Positions 18,937-29,333 of a stretch of 64,000 nucleotides of DNA are shown here, one piece after another (the stretch's first letter is position 1; each line of letters opens with the position of its first letter). Source of the stretch: Parabacteroides chongii (lineage in GTDB: Bacteria; Bacteroidota; Bacteroidia; Bacteroidales; Tannerellaceae); assembly GCF_029581355.1 (NCBI RefSeq), contig NZ_CP120849.1, positions 2,884,501 to 2,948,500 of the forward strand, given 5' to 3'. Position numbers and translations under genes: made by a program. The notes under the pieces were generated by a model. That model searched no databases. It saw only the letters and a program-made list of their open reading frames with translations, and had not been told where the DNA came from.

Positions 18937-21003
18937 ATGAAGAAGAATACATTTATATTGTTAGGAGGTTTATTATTAGGGTGTGTAACTGCCCTTAGCG
19001 CTCAAACCCTTCCGGCGAATTTTGAAAAGCATTTAAAATCCGCCTCAGTCTCCGTCTCCGGAGATACCTTGATCGCTTCTACCGGTAAGATGGAGCGTAA
19101 ATGGATATTGAATGAGGCGGGACTTCGTACGGTATCAGTGAAGGACTTGTCTGTAAATAAAGAGTGGGGAAAGGAACAACCGAATGTTGTTTGCGATTGG
19201 GACTTGCCCGGAGCGATAACCCCGACATCTAAAGCCGTCTTAAAGGATATTGAAGCCAAAGTGAGCGATGATGATGGATTCATCAATGAACATTTGGAAA
19301 TAGTTACAACATTTCAGTATGATTCGGCTCGTTTGGAACTTCAACATGTCGTTTGGCTTTTTCCGGATGCGAATGGTTTGCGGACGCAATTGCGGGTGAA
19401 GGCATTGGAAGGTTTTAAGTCGGAGGGCTTGCCGGAGAAGGAGACGAGTCGTAATTATTTTGGTCATACTTTGTCGGTGCCAAGTGGACGTGTGGAGTAT
19501 CTGCCGTTGGATTATTCGGTGAAGAATCAACGCAGGTATTGGGGCTATTACAATAATCCGGGGTCTCGCCATGACCAAAGCCGGGATATGTTGAAAGAAG
19601 AGGTGGTTGTAGGTTATCCTGTGTTCCAGGATGAGGACATTAATTGGGCTAGTTGTGTTTCGTCCGAATACGAAAACGAAGGTGTGATTGTCGTTAAGGA
19701 ATCTCATAAATGCGTGAACCAACAGGGACATAATACGGGAAGTTTCTACGCCGGCCCGAAAGGTTTGTTCGTTACCGGATGGGGATTGAATCCTAACGAG
19801 ATTGTGCCCGATCGTTTCCGTGAGTGTTGGGCGAACTGGACAATTGTGTATTCCGGTGGAGAAGACGGTATGCAGTTGGCTTTAAAGAAATTCGATCGTA
19901 CCCGTTATCCGGTATTTCCGGAACGGGATATTATGATTATAAACGATACTTGGGGACCGGCCAATCCGGGTGGAGGACAATTTGCCGCTGAGGATTATTT
20001 GTTAAAGGAGATTCCTCTTTTGGCTGATTTGGGTGTAGATGTACTTCGTATTGATGATGGATGGCAGATAAACCCTTGGGGTGGAGAAAAAGAAGTGTTC
20101 CGGCCAAGTTATGAGGATGGATGGAAGAATATTATTGAGGCTTGCAAGAAGAACGATGTTAAATTGGGTCTTTGGATTGCCATTCAAAGGGCTAAACAAA
20201 AGGATTTATTGTTGAACCTTAAGGAGGCGAATGTGGTTACCTGGAAAGTGGATTTTGACCATTTGAATAACCGCTCGGCTTTTGAAAATCGTTTCAAAGG
20301 AATCCGTGAGGTAATGAAGAATGCTTGGATGAAGACGCAGTTTTCCTTCTGCCCGGAGTATGATGATCCGCGATATGGCTGGTATTATGCAAAAGAATAT
20401 GGTAGCATCTATTTCCAGAATATACAGGAGGCGTTGCCGGAACATCTGATCATGGTGCCTTATCATGTGTTGCGTCAACATTGGCTGATGAGTAAATATT
20501 TCAATAGTAATAAGTTGCAGGTCTTACTCCAGAACCCGAAGCGGGTCGATACACGCTATAGCGATGCGGACAAACATGGACATGGCTATTGCTTTGCCAT
20601 GGGATTGCCGTTTATTCCAGTCTTTTTCCAGAGTGCACAATATCTGGATGAAGCTGGCCGGAAAGAGTTGAAATCTCTTATTTCCCTGTATAAGGAACAT
20701 CGCGAGAAGATGTTTGACTGCTATAGTTTTCCGATAGGCGAGACACCGACTAATGCTAGTTGGGCAGGTTTCCAGTTTATCAATGACAAGCAGGATGAAG
20801 GCTATCTGCTTTTGTTCCGGGAGTTACATAATGGAGAGGTTAACAAACCGATTCAATTGAAATTCTTGGCAGGAAAGAAGTTGAAAATATCCAACTTGAA
20901 AAGTAAGCAGACAAAAGAAGTAGAGGTATCGAAGGATGGTTTTGTTACTTTTACAATCGACAATCCGGTAGATTATTCTTTCTTACAATATAAAGTGATG
21001 TAA
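18937..21003 (+). CDS. Clan GH-D (GH36-like) exported glycosidase
   Basis: 688 residues with a signal peptide ending ALSAQ. An N-terminal beta-rich domain (to about 310) precedes a TIM barrel. IDDGWQ (372-377) is typical of GH36 and raffinose-synthase-like enzymes. WKVDFDHLNN follows, with Asp439 in the position of the nucleophile in the K-x-D motif. A small C-terminal beta domain ends the protein. The expected reaction is hydrolysis of an alpha-galactoside or related alpha-linked sugar, but the sequence is distant from classical alpha-galactosidases. It ends the sulfatase/UroD/GH transcript; promoter family A begins three bases after its stop codon and drives the next operon. Confidence 0.75.
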   Translation: MKKNTFILLGGLLLGCVTALSAQTLPANFEKHLKSASVSVSGDTLIASTGKMERKWILNEAGLRTVSVKDLSVNKEWGKEQPNVVCDWDLPGAITPTSKAVLKDIEAKVSDDDGFINEHLEIVTTFQYDSARLELQHVVWLFPDANGLRTQLRVKALEGFKSEGLPEKETSRNYFGHTLSVPSGRVEYLPLDYSVKNQRRYWGYYNNPGSRHDQSRDMLKEEVVVGYPVFQDEDINWASCVSSEYENEGVIVVKESHKCVNQQGHNTGSFYAGPKGLFVTGWGLNPNEIVPDRFRECWANWTIVYSGGEDGMQLALKKFDRTRYPVFPERDIMIINDTWGPANPGGGQFAAEDYLLKEIPLLADLGVDVLRIDDGWQINPWGGEKEVFRPSYEDGWKNIIEACKKNDVKLGLWIAIQRAKQKDLLLNLKEANVVTWKVDFDHLNNRSAFENRFKGIREVMKNAWMKTQFSFCPEYDDPRYGWYYAKEYGSIYFQNIQEALPEHLIMVPYHVLRQHWLMSKYFNSNKLQVLLQNPKRVDTRYSDADKHGHGYCFAMGLPFIPVFFQSAQYLDEAGRKELKSLISLYKEHREKMFDCYSFPIGETPTNASWAGFQFINDKQDEGYLLLFRELHNGEVNKPIQLKFLAGKKLKISNLKSKQTKEVEVSKDGFVTFTIDNPVDYSFLQYKVM

Positions 21004-21005
21004 TA

Positions 21006-21073
21006 AGCAATAATAATCCACCCAATAGGCAATTATTTGCTATTTTGTATGCTCTAAAAGCTATTTACTTTTG
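21006..21073 (+). promoter_or_regulatory. Family A promoter/operator, copy 1 (DUF4838 operon)
   Basis: AGCAATAATAATCC at 21006, TTTGCTATT at 21036 (offset 30) and the -7 box TACTTTTG at 21066-21073 (offset 60). A second TTTG at 21044-21047 sits 18 bp before the -7 box and can act as the -33 element. AGCAAT recurs as GGCAAT 22 bp on, and AGCAA/TTGCT form an outer inverted repeat. The layout is identical in the three other copies in this window. Confidence 0.8.
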
Positions 21074-21143
21074 TTGGTAATTTAAGGTAATATTGTACAT
21101 TTTTGTGCAATCGAGAAGCTTATAAAACAAATATAAATAAACG

Positions 21144-22928
21144 ATGAAGATATACCAACATTTAATACTTGGAGGGGTAGTGGCGATGTCGCTACTCCTC
21201 TCTTGTCAAAACGGTCCATTAATATTAACTGACCAGGGACGAAGTGACTATGTAATTGTAGTATCTTCGGATGTTACAGAAAGTGAACGACATGCCGCTA
21301 ATGAGTTTAGCCGGTTATTGGCTTTGAGTAGCGGTGTTACTTTACCGGTGGTTTTGGATACGGAGTCTGACGGGCGGCATGAAATTTTGATAGGTGCCTC
21401 CTCGCATACCGATATTGATACAACCCAACTTGCAGAAGACGGATTTACGATTCGGACAGAAGGAAGACGCTTGTCGATTGTTGGTGGCAAAGATAAAGGA
21501 ACATTATACGGAGTTTATTTTTTCTTTGATCAATATCTTGGATATCGTTGTCTTTCATCCGAGGTATTTGAGTATCCGAAACTTGAACAGGTTGAGGTTG
21601 GGAAGATAGATGATACACAGGTACCGGTTAATCTATTCCGTGATACGCATTATCGTGATGCGTTTGATCCGTTCTACTCTGATTGGCATAAGATCGATCA
21701 TTGTACGTTAGACGGCGTGACGGATGGTGAATGGGGATATATGGTTCATACATTTGAATTGTTGGTTCCGCCTGCTGAATATTTTAAAACACATCCCGAA
21801 TATTATGCGTTGATTGACGGAAAGAGGAATCCGGCTCAGTTGTGTCTTTCCAATCCGGAGGTATTTGATGTGCTGGTGAAGAATTTGGAAGATGCGATGG
21901 CTCAGTTTCCGAAAGCCACCTACTGGTCGGTCAGCCAGAATGACAACTATGGGTATTGCCGTTGTGAGAAATGTGCGAAACTGGATGAGCAGGAAGAGAG
22001 TCACAGCGGTTCAGTCTTGGATTTTGTGAATCGGGTGGCTGAGCGTTTCCCCGACAAAGTAATTTCAACGTTGGCCTATCAATATAGCCGTAAGCCGCCT
22101 CGCTCAATCGTTCCGCGTGAAAATGTGCAGATTATGCTTTGTAATATTGAGTCGGAGCGCCAAGCACCTATTGCTACCAATCCGAATGATAACTTTGGTG
22201 ACGATCTTCGTGCTTGGGGTAAACTGACTCGGGATATTATGATTTGGGATTATGTCGTACAGTTTAGAAACCTGGTAAGTCCGTTCCCGAACTTACGGGT
22301 CTTGCAACCGAACATTCGGTTTTTCGTAGAGAATGGAACGAATGCCCATTTCCAACAAGGGAACCGGGAAATAGGCGGTGAGTTTTATGAATTGCGCCAG
22401 TATTTGATTGCTCGTTTGCTTTGGAACCCCAATTGCGACATCAATGCAGAAATGGATGATTTCTTGAAACACTATTATCACGAGGCAGCCCCTTATATCC
22501 GCCGGTATATTGATCTGATGCATGATGAACTGGAGGCTTCCGGTGAGAAGTTGGGTATCTTTATGAATCCGGAAGATTATTGCGAAAAAGGTTTTTTGCG
22601 GGATGAGTTGATGGAGCGTTACGAAGCTATATTTACTCAGGCAATGAAGGCCGTCGACGGACAACCGGAAATATTACAACGGGTGAAGGTGGCTCATATG
22701 CCACTTACGTATGCTTTGTTTAATATAGCGAAAAAAAGAGGAACGGCAGATAGGCGTTGCTTCGAACAGATAGATGGAAAATGGCGTACGCGTCCGGAAA
22801 TTCTGACTCGTCTGGATGAGTTCGTTACCCTTTGCCGTGAGACAGGAGTTACACGTCTTTCGGAGTGGCATACGACACCGGATGAGTATGATGTACAGAT
22901 GCATGAGTTCTTTCAGGGTATCCATTAA
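21144..22928 (+). CDS. DUF4838 domain lipoprotein
   Basis: 594 residues with a lipobox ending in Cys21 (SLLLSC). The first 130 residues resemble the alpha-glucuronidase-type N-terminal domain (ERHAANEFSRLLALSSG, then DKGTLYGVYFFFDQYLGYR). The DUF4838 core follows, recognisable from SQNDNYGYCRCEKCAKLDE and FPDKVISTLAYQYSRKPP. DUF4838 proteins are common in glycan-utilisation loci and probably have a glycosidase-like TIM barrel; no reaction is established here. It is the first gene of a five-gene operon ending at 31442 and is driven by promoter family A with a leader of about 64 bases. Confidence 0.85.
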   Translation: MKIYQHLILGGVVAMSLLLSCQNGPLILTDQGRSDYVIVVSSDVTESERHAANEFSRLLALSSGVTLPVVLDTESDGRHEILIGASSHTDIDTTQLAEDGFTIRTEGRRLSIVGGKDKGTLYGVYFFFDQYLGYRCLSSEVFEYPKLEQVEVGKIDDTQVPVNLFRDTHYRDAFDPFYSDWHKIDHCTLDGVTDGEWGYMVHTFELLVPPAEYFKTHPEYYALIDGKRNPAQLCLSNPEVFDVLVKNLEDAMAQFPKATYWSVSQNDNYGYCRCEKCAKLDEQEESHSGSVLDFVNRVAERFPDKVISTLAYQYSRKPPRSIVPRENVQIMLCNIESERQAPIATNPNDNFGDDLRAWGKLTRDIMIWDYVVQFRNLVSPFPNLRVLQPNIRFFVENGTNAHFQQGNREIGGEFYELRQYLIARLLWNPNCDINAEMDDFLKHYYHEAAPYIRRYIDLMHDELEASGEKLGIFMNPEDYCEKGFLRDELMERYEAIFTQAMKAVDGQPEILQRVKVAHMPLTYALFNIAKKRGTADRRCFEQIDGKWRTRPEILTRLDEFVTLCRETGVTRLSEWHTTPDEYDVQMHEFFQGIH

Positions 22929-22961
22929 AGTAATGTAATACTAAAAACAACCTTTTATAGA

Positions 22962-25103
22962 ATGAAAAATATAGTTTTATCAATACTAACACTATGGTTT
23001 ATAAATCCCGGAGTATATGCAGACCAGGTTGTCTACTTGTCTCCTACGGGTAGTGACGATGGGAAAGGAACCGTCGAATCACCTTATTATTCACTGAATA
23101 AAGCGATAGATGGGCAGTTGGATAACCGGAGTGAAACGGATACTTTGTTTATAAAGGTGGCAACAGGCAACTATTATATGGATCGTCCTTTTGTTATTGA
23201 TCGACCGTCTTCTCGTCCTATTATCATCCAATCGGACGGAGACGTAGGTAAACCTTGTTTCATAGGTGGTGTGTCTGTTAAGGGTTGGCAAAAATATGGA
23301 GATAAGTTATACCGGGCTTATGTGCCGGAGGTGACCCGTTATGGATTGGAGTTTGAGCAATTATATGTAAATGGAAAGCGGGCAATTCTGGCCCGTACTC
23401 CCAATACGGACTGGCATTATGTAAAAAGTTCTTCCGAGATTCCCTTTGTGAAGGGTGTCCGCTTTGCTGATTATGCCGTTCAGCGGATTAATCTCAATCA
23501 GGAAGACTGGCAGGAGATGAGTAAACTACAACCTTCCGATTTGCAACAGTTGAAATTCCGGTTTTATCACAAATGGGATATCACTCATAAACGTGCGGCC
23601 TATGTGGATGTCGATTCAGCTTTTATTTATGTGAATGGGAAGGGGATGCATCCCTGGAACCAGATACGGGAAGGTTCCCGCTATTTGATGTATGATTATA
23701 TGGAAGCGTTGGATACACCGGGCGAATGGTATCTTGACAGGAATACGGGATATCTGTATTATATGCCTTATGAAGGGGAGAACATGGAAACTGCCGAGTC
23801 CTTTGTACCTTCGCTTGAACAGCTGGTTGTGTTTAAAGGGGAAGCCGGAAGTCCGGTGAAACATGTGACATTTGAAAACATCTCTTTTAAATATAGTTCC
23901 TATCGAATGCCGGAACATGGAGAAGAGCCTATGCAGGCGGCTGCCTTTACTAAAGCTGCGTTATCATTTGATTTCTCCGAATATATATCTTTGATCAATT
24001 GCGAAATAGGTCATATCGGAACTTACGCTGTCTGGTTCAGGCAAGAGTGTCACAATAATAAAGTGGAACATTGTTACCTGGCTGATTTGGGTGCTGGTGG
24101 TATTAAAATTGGCGAACCTTATTTCAGGTCAGATAATCGTAAGGTCACCAGCCATAATGTGATACATAATAATATCATAACGCATGTCGGACGTGAATTA
24201 CCCAGTGGTATTGGAGTTGCTATCTTTCATAGTAGCGATAATCAAGTGACTCATAACGAGATTTCCGATCTATACTATTCCGGCGTTTCTGTCGGTTGGG
24301 TGTGGGGATATAATGACTCTCCGGATCTTTGGACACATCATCTCAATTTTAGGGGAGAAGCTGAGTTTTACCAGGCAAAACTGAAAAGTCCGGCTGTCAG
24401 GAATATCATCTCATATAACCATATCCATCATATCGGCTGGGGAGAACTGTCGGATATGGGAGCTGTTTATACGCTAGGTGAATCGGAAGGAACAAAGGTG
24501 ACAAATAATGTCATACATGATGTCTTGTCTTATGACTATGGTGGATGGGGACTTTATACCGATGAAGGATCTACCGGTGTTGAGATGAGTAATAATCTGG
24601 TATATAGATGTAAAAGTGGTGGCTTCCACCAGCATTACGGCAAGGATAATAAGATAGAGAACAATATCTTTGCTTTCGGTCATTATTACCAGGCACAATA
24701 CACCCGTGCCGAATCGCATTTGTCGTTCCATTTCAAGCATAATATTATCTTGCAGGAGCAGGGGGAAACATTGGCCGGTGCCTGGGAGACAGGTTTGTTG
24801 GATATTGATTCTAATCTGTATTGGCATTTGAACGGTGAACCGAAGTTTGGCAAATATGCATTCAAAGAATGGAAGAAGCTGAAAGAACCTCATTCCGTCT
24901 ATGCCGACCCTCTGTTTAAGGCTCCTTTGTCGGATGATTATACCTTTTTATCTGCAAAGGCTGTTCGTAAAATAGGTTTTAAGCCTTTTGATTATTCGAA
25001 AGCAGGAGTTTACGGGAAAAAAGACTGGGTAGAGAAGGCCCGCCTGAGTCCGCAGACGTTGGATGACTTTCAACAGAAAAGTCGGGAACGATTGAAGAAA
25101 TAA
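22962..25103 (+). CDS. Right-handed parallel beta-helix protein, GH141-like
   Basis: 713 residues, signal peptide ending VYAD. The start VVYLSPTGSDDGKGTVESPY is the DUF1565-like entry strand of exported beta-helix enzymes. LYVNGKRAILARTPNTDW and repeated short strands with Asn turns (NNIITHVGRELPSG, ISYNHIHHIGWG, TNNVIHDVLSYDYGG) mark the helix. The arrangement resembles family GH141 (fucosidase/xylanase activities are known there), but I cannot confirm the catalytic residues. Second gene of the family A operon, 33 bp after the DUF4838 gene. It could instead be a polysaccharide lyase-like or binding protein. Confidence 0.75.
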   Translation: MKNIVLSILTLWFINPGVYADQVVYLSPTGSDDGKGTVESPYYSLNKAIDGQLDNRSETDTLFIKVATGNYYMDRPFVIDRPSSRPIIIQSDGDVGKPCFIGGVSVKGWQKYGDKLYRAYVPEVTRYGLEFEQLYVNGKRAILARTPNTDWHYVKSSSEIPFVKGVRFADYAVQRINLNQEDWQEMSKLQPSDLQQLKFRFYHKWDITHKRAAYVDVDSAFIYVNGKGMHPWNQIREGSRYLMYDYMEALDTPGEWYLDRNTGYLYYMPYEGENMETAESFVPSLEQLVVFKGEAGSPVKHVTFENISFKYSSYRMPEHGEEPMQAAAFTKAALSFDFSEYISLINCEIGHIGTYAVWFRQECHNNKVEHCYLADLGAGGIKIGEPYFRSDNRKVTSHNVIHNNIITHVGRELPSGIGVAIFHSSDNQVTHNEISDLYYSGVSVGWVWGYNDSPDLWTHHLNFRGEAEFYQAKLKSPAVRNIISYNHIHHIGWGELSDMGAVYTLGESEGTKVTNNVIHDVLSYDYGGWGLYTDEGSTGVEMSNNLVYRCKSGGFHQHYGKDNKIENNIFAFGHYYQAQYTRAESHLSFHFKHNIILQEQGETLAGAWETGLLDIDSNLYWHLNGEPKFGKYAFKEWKKLKEPHSVYADPLFKAPLSDDYTFLSAKAVRKIGFKPFDYSKAGVYGKKDWVEKARLSPQTLDDFQQKSRERLKK

Positions 25104-25132
25104 CAAGATACAAACACTTTATAAGAAACAGA

Positions 25133-27055
25133 ATGAATAAACGAATTCTATCAGGAGCCTTTCTGATCGCTCTATTGGGAATGTGCTCATCATGTACAAA
25201 TAACGACTATACATTATCCTCACCCGACGGCAACCTGGTTATGCAACTCCGTCCGAATGAGGAGGGAGAGTGGACCTATTCTTTCCAGGCGGAAGGCACT
25301 CCGCTCATCAACGAATCTGAATTGGGCTTTGAACTGGTTGGTGACGATGACATACCGGGCGAAGGCTGGAAAGTCAATGATGTCTCCAAGAGAAAAGTGC
25401 GCGATGTGTGGAAACCGATATGGGGAAAACGTACGGAGGTGGATGACCATTTCAATGAAGTGGTCCTTGAATTGAGCCGTAAGGGTGCTTTCCCGGAAAA
25501 GATAACCTTGGTAGCACGTGCCTACAACGACGGTGTAGCTTTCCAATACCGTATTCCTGAAGACCTGGCGGGAGAGGCCAAGGTGGAATCGGAAGAAACC
25601 TCCTACAACTTTGCCGGCGATTATACGGCATGGTATTACAACGGAGAATATCACAACCTAGGTCCGGAAAGACTGACGGAAACCGGAGAGGAACGATTGC
25701 CGGTAATGACGATCCAAGCCGGCGACCGCCATTTTATGGCTATCCATGAGGCAGACCTGCGTACGGGTGAACCGCTCCGGTTGAAGTCGGAGAAAGGGAA
25801 AACGGAATTTACCGTGGCTTCCAAACCGTCTGCCTTAGTCCCCGGATATGCCTCCGCCTGGCGTGTCATCATGCACGGCAACCAGCCGGGTGAACTGGTC
25901 GACTCGCATTTAATAGAACTTCTCAACCCCGACCCGGATCCTTCGTATGACTTCTCCTGGGTAAAACCGAGCGTCGCCCTGTGGGATTGGCGTATCGACG
26001 GTGCGGAATGGGAAGGCTTTAGGTATACGATGTCTTACCCTTCCTGGATTCGGATGGTTGACTTCGCGGCCGAACAAGGCTTCAAGTATCTGGTGCTGGA
26101 TGCCAACTGGTATGGTCCAGAGTTTGAATCAGATTCTGATCCGACAAAGGGAGACAAGGCACGCGATGTGCAAAAGCTGATTGCGTATGGAAAGGAAAAG
26201 GGCGTAGGCATCTGGCTATATCTGAATGATGTGGGAGGACGTCAATACCCTATCGAGGAGACGTTGAAGCAATATGGCGAATGGGGTGCAGCTGGTGTGA
26301 AATACGGGTTTATGAGCGGAACGCAGGAGGAGAAAAACCATCGTACACGGATGATTACCGAACTATGTGCCCAAAATCATCTGCTGGTGGATTACCACGA
26401 CGGCCCTGTACACCCTTATGGACAGATGCGTACTTGGCCGAATGCCGTCACGCGCGAATACAATTTTGCCCAGTTGGATGCTCATCGTGTGTTCGAACCG
26501 AAGACCTTCGTCACTTCCGTATTCGTCAATATGGTGGCCGGTCCGCTGGATATGAACAACGGTATGTTCGACCTGCGCCAGGGACCTACCACCCGCGTGG
26601 ACAATAATCAGGAATGTCCTTCGACTGTCGTATCTGAGGCGGCTCGCACCTTGATAACCTTCTCCGGTGCCACCATTCTTCCGGATATCCCTGAGTATTA
26701 TAAGAAATATCCGGAGTTGCTCGATTTCATCTCTTCCCAGAAGATGCCTTGGAAGGAGAGTCGTACATTGCAAGGTGTAATTGGCGAATACATAGTCATG
26801 ATGCGTCAGACGGAGGAGGCTTATCTGGTAGGCGCAGCCACGAATGAATCCGGTCGTACCATCAACTTGGCGCTTGATTTTCTGCCTGAAGGTAACTATT
26901 TGGCTGAGGTTGTGGAGGATGGAGATAATGGGCATTATCTAAACAATCGAGAAACGTATAAAGCATCGAAGAAAGAGGTGACCAGTAAGGATACGATTAC
27001 GCTTACGTTGGCACCAGGCGGAGGCGCTTGTTTGAAAATTGCAAAGAGTAAGTAA
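25133..27055 (+). CDS. Glycoside hydrolase family 97, lipoprotein
   Basis: 640 residues. The lipobox ends at Cys21 (MCSSC). The N-terminal beta-sandwich begins YTLSSPDGNLVMQL, the (beta/alpha)8 barrel contains WRIDGAEWEGF and YLVLDANWYG, and a C-terminal beta domain closes. This is the GH97 layout of alpha-glucosidases and alpha-galactosidases. Where retaining members carry Asp in a VDFM-type motif, this one reads VKYGFM (389-394). The retaining nucleophile therefore seems absent, and an inverting mechanism or altered function is suggested. YHDGP (421-425) and RE (441-442) remain. Third gene of the family A operon, 12 bp before the next gene. Confidence 0.88.
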   Translation: MNKRILSGAFLIALLGMCSSCTNNDYTLSSPDGNLVMQLRPNEEGEWTYSFQAEGTPLINESELGFELVGDDDIPGEGWKVNDVSKRKVRDVWKPIWGKRTEVDDHFNEVVLELSRKGAFPEKITLVARAYNDGVAFQYRIPEDLAGEAKVESEETSYNFAGDYTAWYYNGEYHNLGPERLTETGEERLPVMTIQAGDRHFMAIHEADLRTGEPLRLKSEKGKTEFTVASKPSALVPGYASAWRVIMHGNQPGELVDSHLIELLNPDPDPSYDFSWVKPSVALWDWRIDGAEWEGFRYTMSYPSWIRMVDFAAEQGFKYLVLDANWYGPEFESDSDPTKGDKARDVQKLIAYGKEKGVGIWLYLNDVGGRQYPIEETLKQYGEWGAAGVKYGFMSGTQEEKNHRTRMITELCAQNHLLVDYHDGPVHPYGQMRTWPNAVTREYNFAQLDAHRVFEPKTFVTSVFVNMVAGPLDMNNGMFDLRQGPTTRVDNNQECPSTVVSEAARTLITFSGATILPDIPEYYKKYPELLDFISSQKMPWKESRTLQGVIGEYIVMMRQTEEAYLVGAATNESGRTINLALDFLPEGNYLAEVVEDGDNGHYLNNRETYKASKKEVTSKDTITLTLAPGGGACLKIAKSK

Positions 27056-27067
27056 AAAACATTCATC

Positions 27068-29317
27068 ATGAGAAACAAATTAATTATTACTGGTTTATGG
27101 ATGGCATCGGTATTTTCGTTGAGTAGTGCTTATGCTACAGGGGATATCAAACCTTTGGTAAGATACCATCAAAATAATAAAGTAGTAGCTTCTACCTCTT
27201 TTGAGGAGAAGGGAACTTCGATAGTAACAGACTCCAAAGGGTGTCAGTGGGTATTGAGAACAGATAAACAACAGGTACCGGGCGATAAAACAGCACTTGA
27301 TTATACGTTTACTTGGGAGTTGAAAAAAGGCAAAGCAGAGAATGTCTCGTTTGCCGTAGATTTTAAAATGGACGAATGGACGCCGGATAATTATGTCTTT
27401 GTCCCTGCTATCGTTTATGACGGGAACCGGTTTGCTACCAAGAATATCGGTTATCCTCCTTTTTGGTATGACAAAGCCGAGTGGCGTGTGGATATGCCTA
27501 CGACTGTCACCTCTTCTCAGCCTACATTGGGCAGGAAAGGCGAACCGTCTAAACCGATTGAGTTGACTTCCGGTAATGCATCCACTCCTTTGATGGCTTA
27601 CTTCTCGGAAAAGGATCGTAAGGCTTGGATGGTGCAGACCAGTCAGGGAAATGATTTAGGGGATTATGGTTTGACCATAAAGGAAAATGAAGATCGTTCG
27701 GAGGCTATTTTTTCTATTACGGCTCCTGTTACACGTACAGGCAATGGAGATGATATTCCGGCAACTCTGAAAGAGGGAGAAAGCGTGTCTATCTCTTGTC
27801 GTGTGTACGACTTTAAAGCAAAGCGGTTGAATGATATGATGGATCGTTTTGTAGAGGTTCGTAAGGATTTCAATAGGAGTGAACGTCATGACGTGGTACC
27901 TTATAGCCATTTGTGGACGTTGATGAACAATCTGTACCAAACTCGTCGCTGGGATGACCGTATCAATATGTATTGGTTGAGTGATGTAAAAGATAAAGCA
28001 ACCTGGAACTTCATTTGGCAACTGGGGTGGTGCGGAGGTGGCCAGGCTACTTATCCTATCCTTTTGAGGGGTACTGATTCAGACAAGGAACGTGCCATGA
28101 AGAACCTGGATGCTATTTATGATCGCACGCAAGCCAAGTCCGGTTTCTTTTATGCCTATGGCGATGGCAAAGAGTTCTATGGATTTGGGTACGGGAAGCC
28201 ATTGGATGATAATGTAACCTTTGTTCGTTCGCAAGGTGACTGGTTGTACCTTGCGCAATTACAGATGAATCTGCTGAAGTCGAGGGGAGAACAGATAAAA
28301 AATTCTTGGAAGGAAGGTACACGCAAGCAGGCGGATGCTTTTGTTCGTCTATGGGATAAATATGGTCAGTTCGGTCAGTTCGTAGATGTGGAGACTGGTG
28401 ATATTTGTATAGGTAATTCATGTGCCGGGGCTATTGTTCCTTCCGGTTTGGCTATGGCGGCTAAGACCTATAATAACCCGCGTTACCTGGAGGTAGCCAT
28501 ATTAGGAGGACGTTGGTTCTATGATAAGTATGTCAAGAAGGGCTATACTACCGGGGGGCCGGGTGAGATTTTGTCAACACCGGATAGTGAGTCGGCTTTT
28601 GCTTTATTCGAGTCTTTTACGGTGCTTTATGAAGAGACGGGGGATAAAGAGTGGTTACGATATGCGGCAGAATTGTTGCCGGTTTGTGCCAGCTGGACGG
28701 TCTCTTACGACTTTCACTTTCCTAAAGGATCAGCTATGGAGAAAGCGGGTGCTCATGCAACCGGTGCGGTTTGGGCGAGCGTAGCCAACAAACATGGTGC
28801 ACCTGGTATATGTACTTGGTCCGGACATAGTTTGTTGAAATATTATCGTGCGACGGCAGACAGGCGTGCACTTGATTTGTTGGAAGATATAGCCCATGGA
28901 TTACCTCAATATGTCAGTCGCCAGGAATGCCCGATCGGTTCCATGCCTTGGGGAGGAATGTGTGAACGTGTCAATTTGAGTGACTGGGAAGGTAAAGGTG
29001 GAGTTGGCGGCAATATCTTTGCCTCTTGCTCTTGGTGTGAAGTGGGTGCCTTGTTGACAGTTACCCAGATTCCAAGTATTTATGTGCAAACAGACCGGCA
29101 GGAGGTTACTGTATTCGACCACCTGAAGGTAGAAAAGATGAGAAGTAGCGATGGACGTATGACGCTGAAAGTAACTAATCCTACTGTTTATCCGGCCGAA
29201 GTAAAAATCTATTCGGAAACTTCCAAAGAGGCACGTAAGACGCTTATGCCAACAGACGTGGTCGGTATGAAGTCGCTCTATTTGAATCCGGGTGAAACAA
29301 AGGAGGTGAATATCTAA
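27068..29317 (+). CDS. Large exported protein, possible alpha/alpha-barrel glycosidase, family not recognised
   Basis: 749 residues with a signal peptide (VFSLSSAYA). An N-terminal beta-rich domain (to about 280) precedes a helix-rich region with GGG/GWC turns and repeated aromatic motifs (FIWQLGWCGGG, then FVRSQGDWLYLAQLQM, ATGAVWASVANKHG). This is what a six-hairpin (alpha/alpha)6 glycosidase or lyase would show. A short beta domain ends it. I do not recognise the family. It lies in the family A operon between GH97 (12 bp) and another unknown exported protein (16 bp), so a carbohydrate-active role is likely. Candidate catalytic acids cannot be named from one sequence. Confidence 0.6.
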   Translation: MRNKLIITGLWMASVFSLSSAYATGDIKPLVRYHQNNKVVASTSFEEKGTSIVTDSKGCQWVLRTDKQQVPGDKTALDYTFTWELKKGKAENVSFAVDFKMDEWTPDNYVFVPAIVYDGNRFATKNIGYPPFWYDKAEWRVDMPTTVTSSQPTLGRKGEPSKPIELTSGNASTPLMAYFSEKDRKAWMVQTSQGNDLGDYGLTIKENEDRSEAIFSITAPVTRTGNGDDIPATLKEGESVSISCRVYDFKAKRLNDMMDRFVEVRKDFNRSERHDVVPYSHLWTLMNNLYQTRRWDDRINMYWLSDVKDKATWNFIWQLGWCGGGQATYPILLRGTDSDKERAMKNLDAIYDRTQAKSGFFYAYGDGKEFYGFGYGKPLDDNVTFVRSQGDWLYLAQLQMNLLKSRGEQIKNSWKEGTRKQADAFVRLWDKYGQFGQFVDVETGDICIGNSCAGAIVPSGLAMAAKTYNNPRYLEVAILGGRWFYDKYVKKGYTTGGPGEILSTPDSESAFALFESFTVLYEETGDKEWLRYAAELLPVCASWTVSYDFHFPKGSAMEKAGAHATGAVWASVANKHGAPGICTWSGHSLLKYYRATADRRALDLLEDIAHGLPQYVSRQECPIGSMPWGGMCERVNLSDWEGKGGVGGNIFASCSWCEVGALLTVTQIPSIYVQTDRQEVTVFDHLKVEKMRSSDGRMTLKVTNPTVYPAEVKIYSETSKEARKTLMPTDVVGMKSLYLNPGETKEVNI

Positions 29318-29333
29318 TACATACGATAGGATA

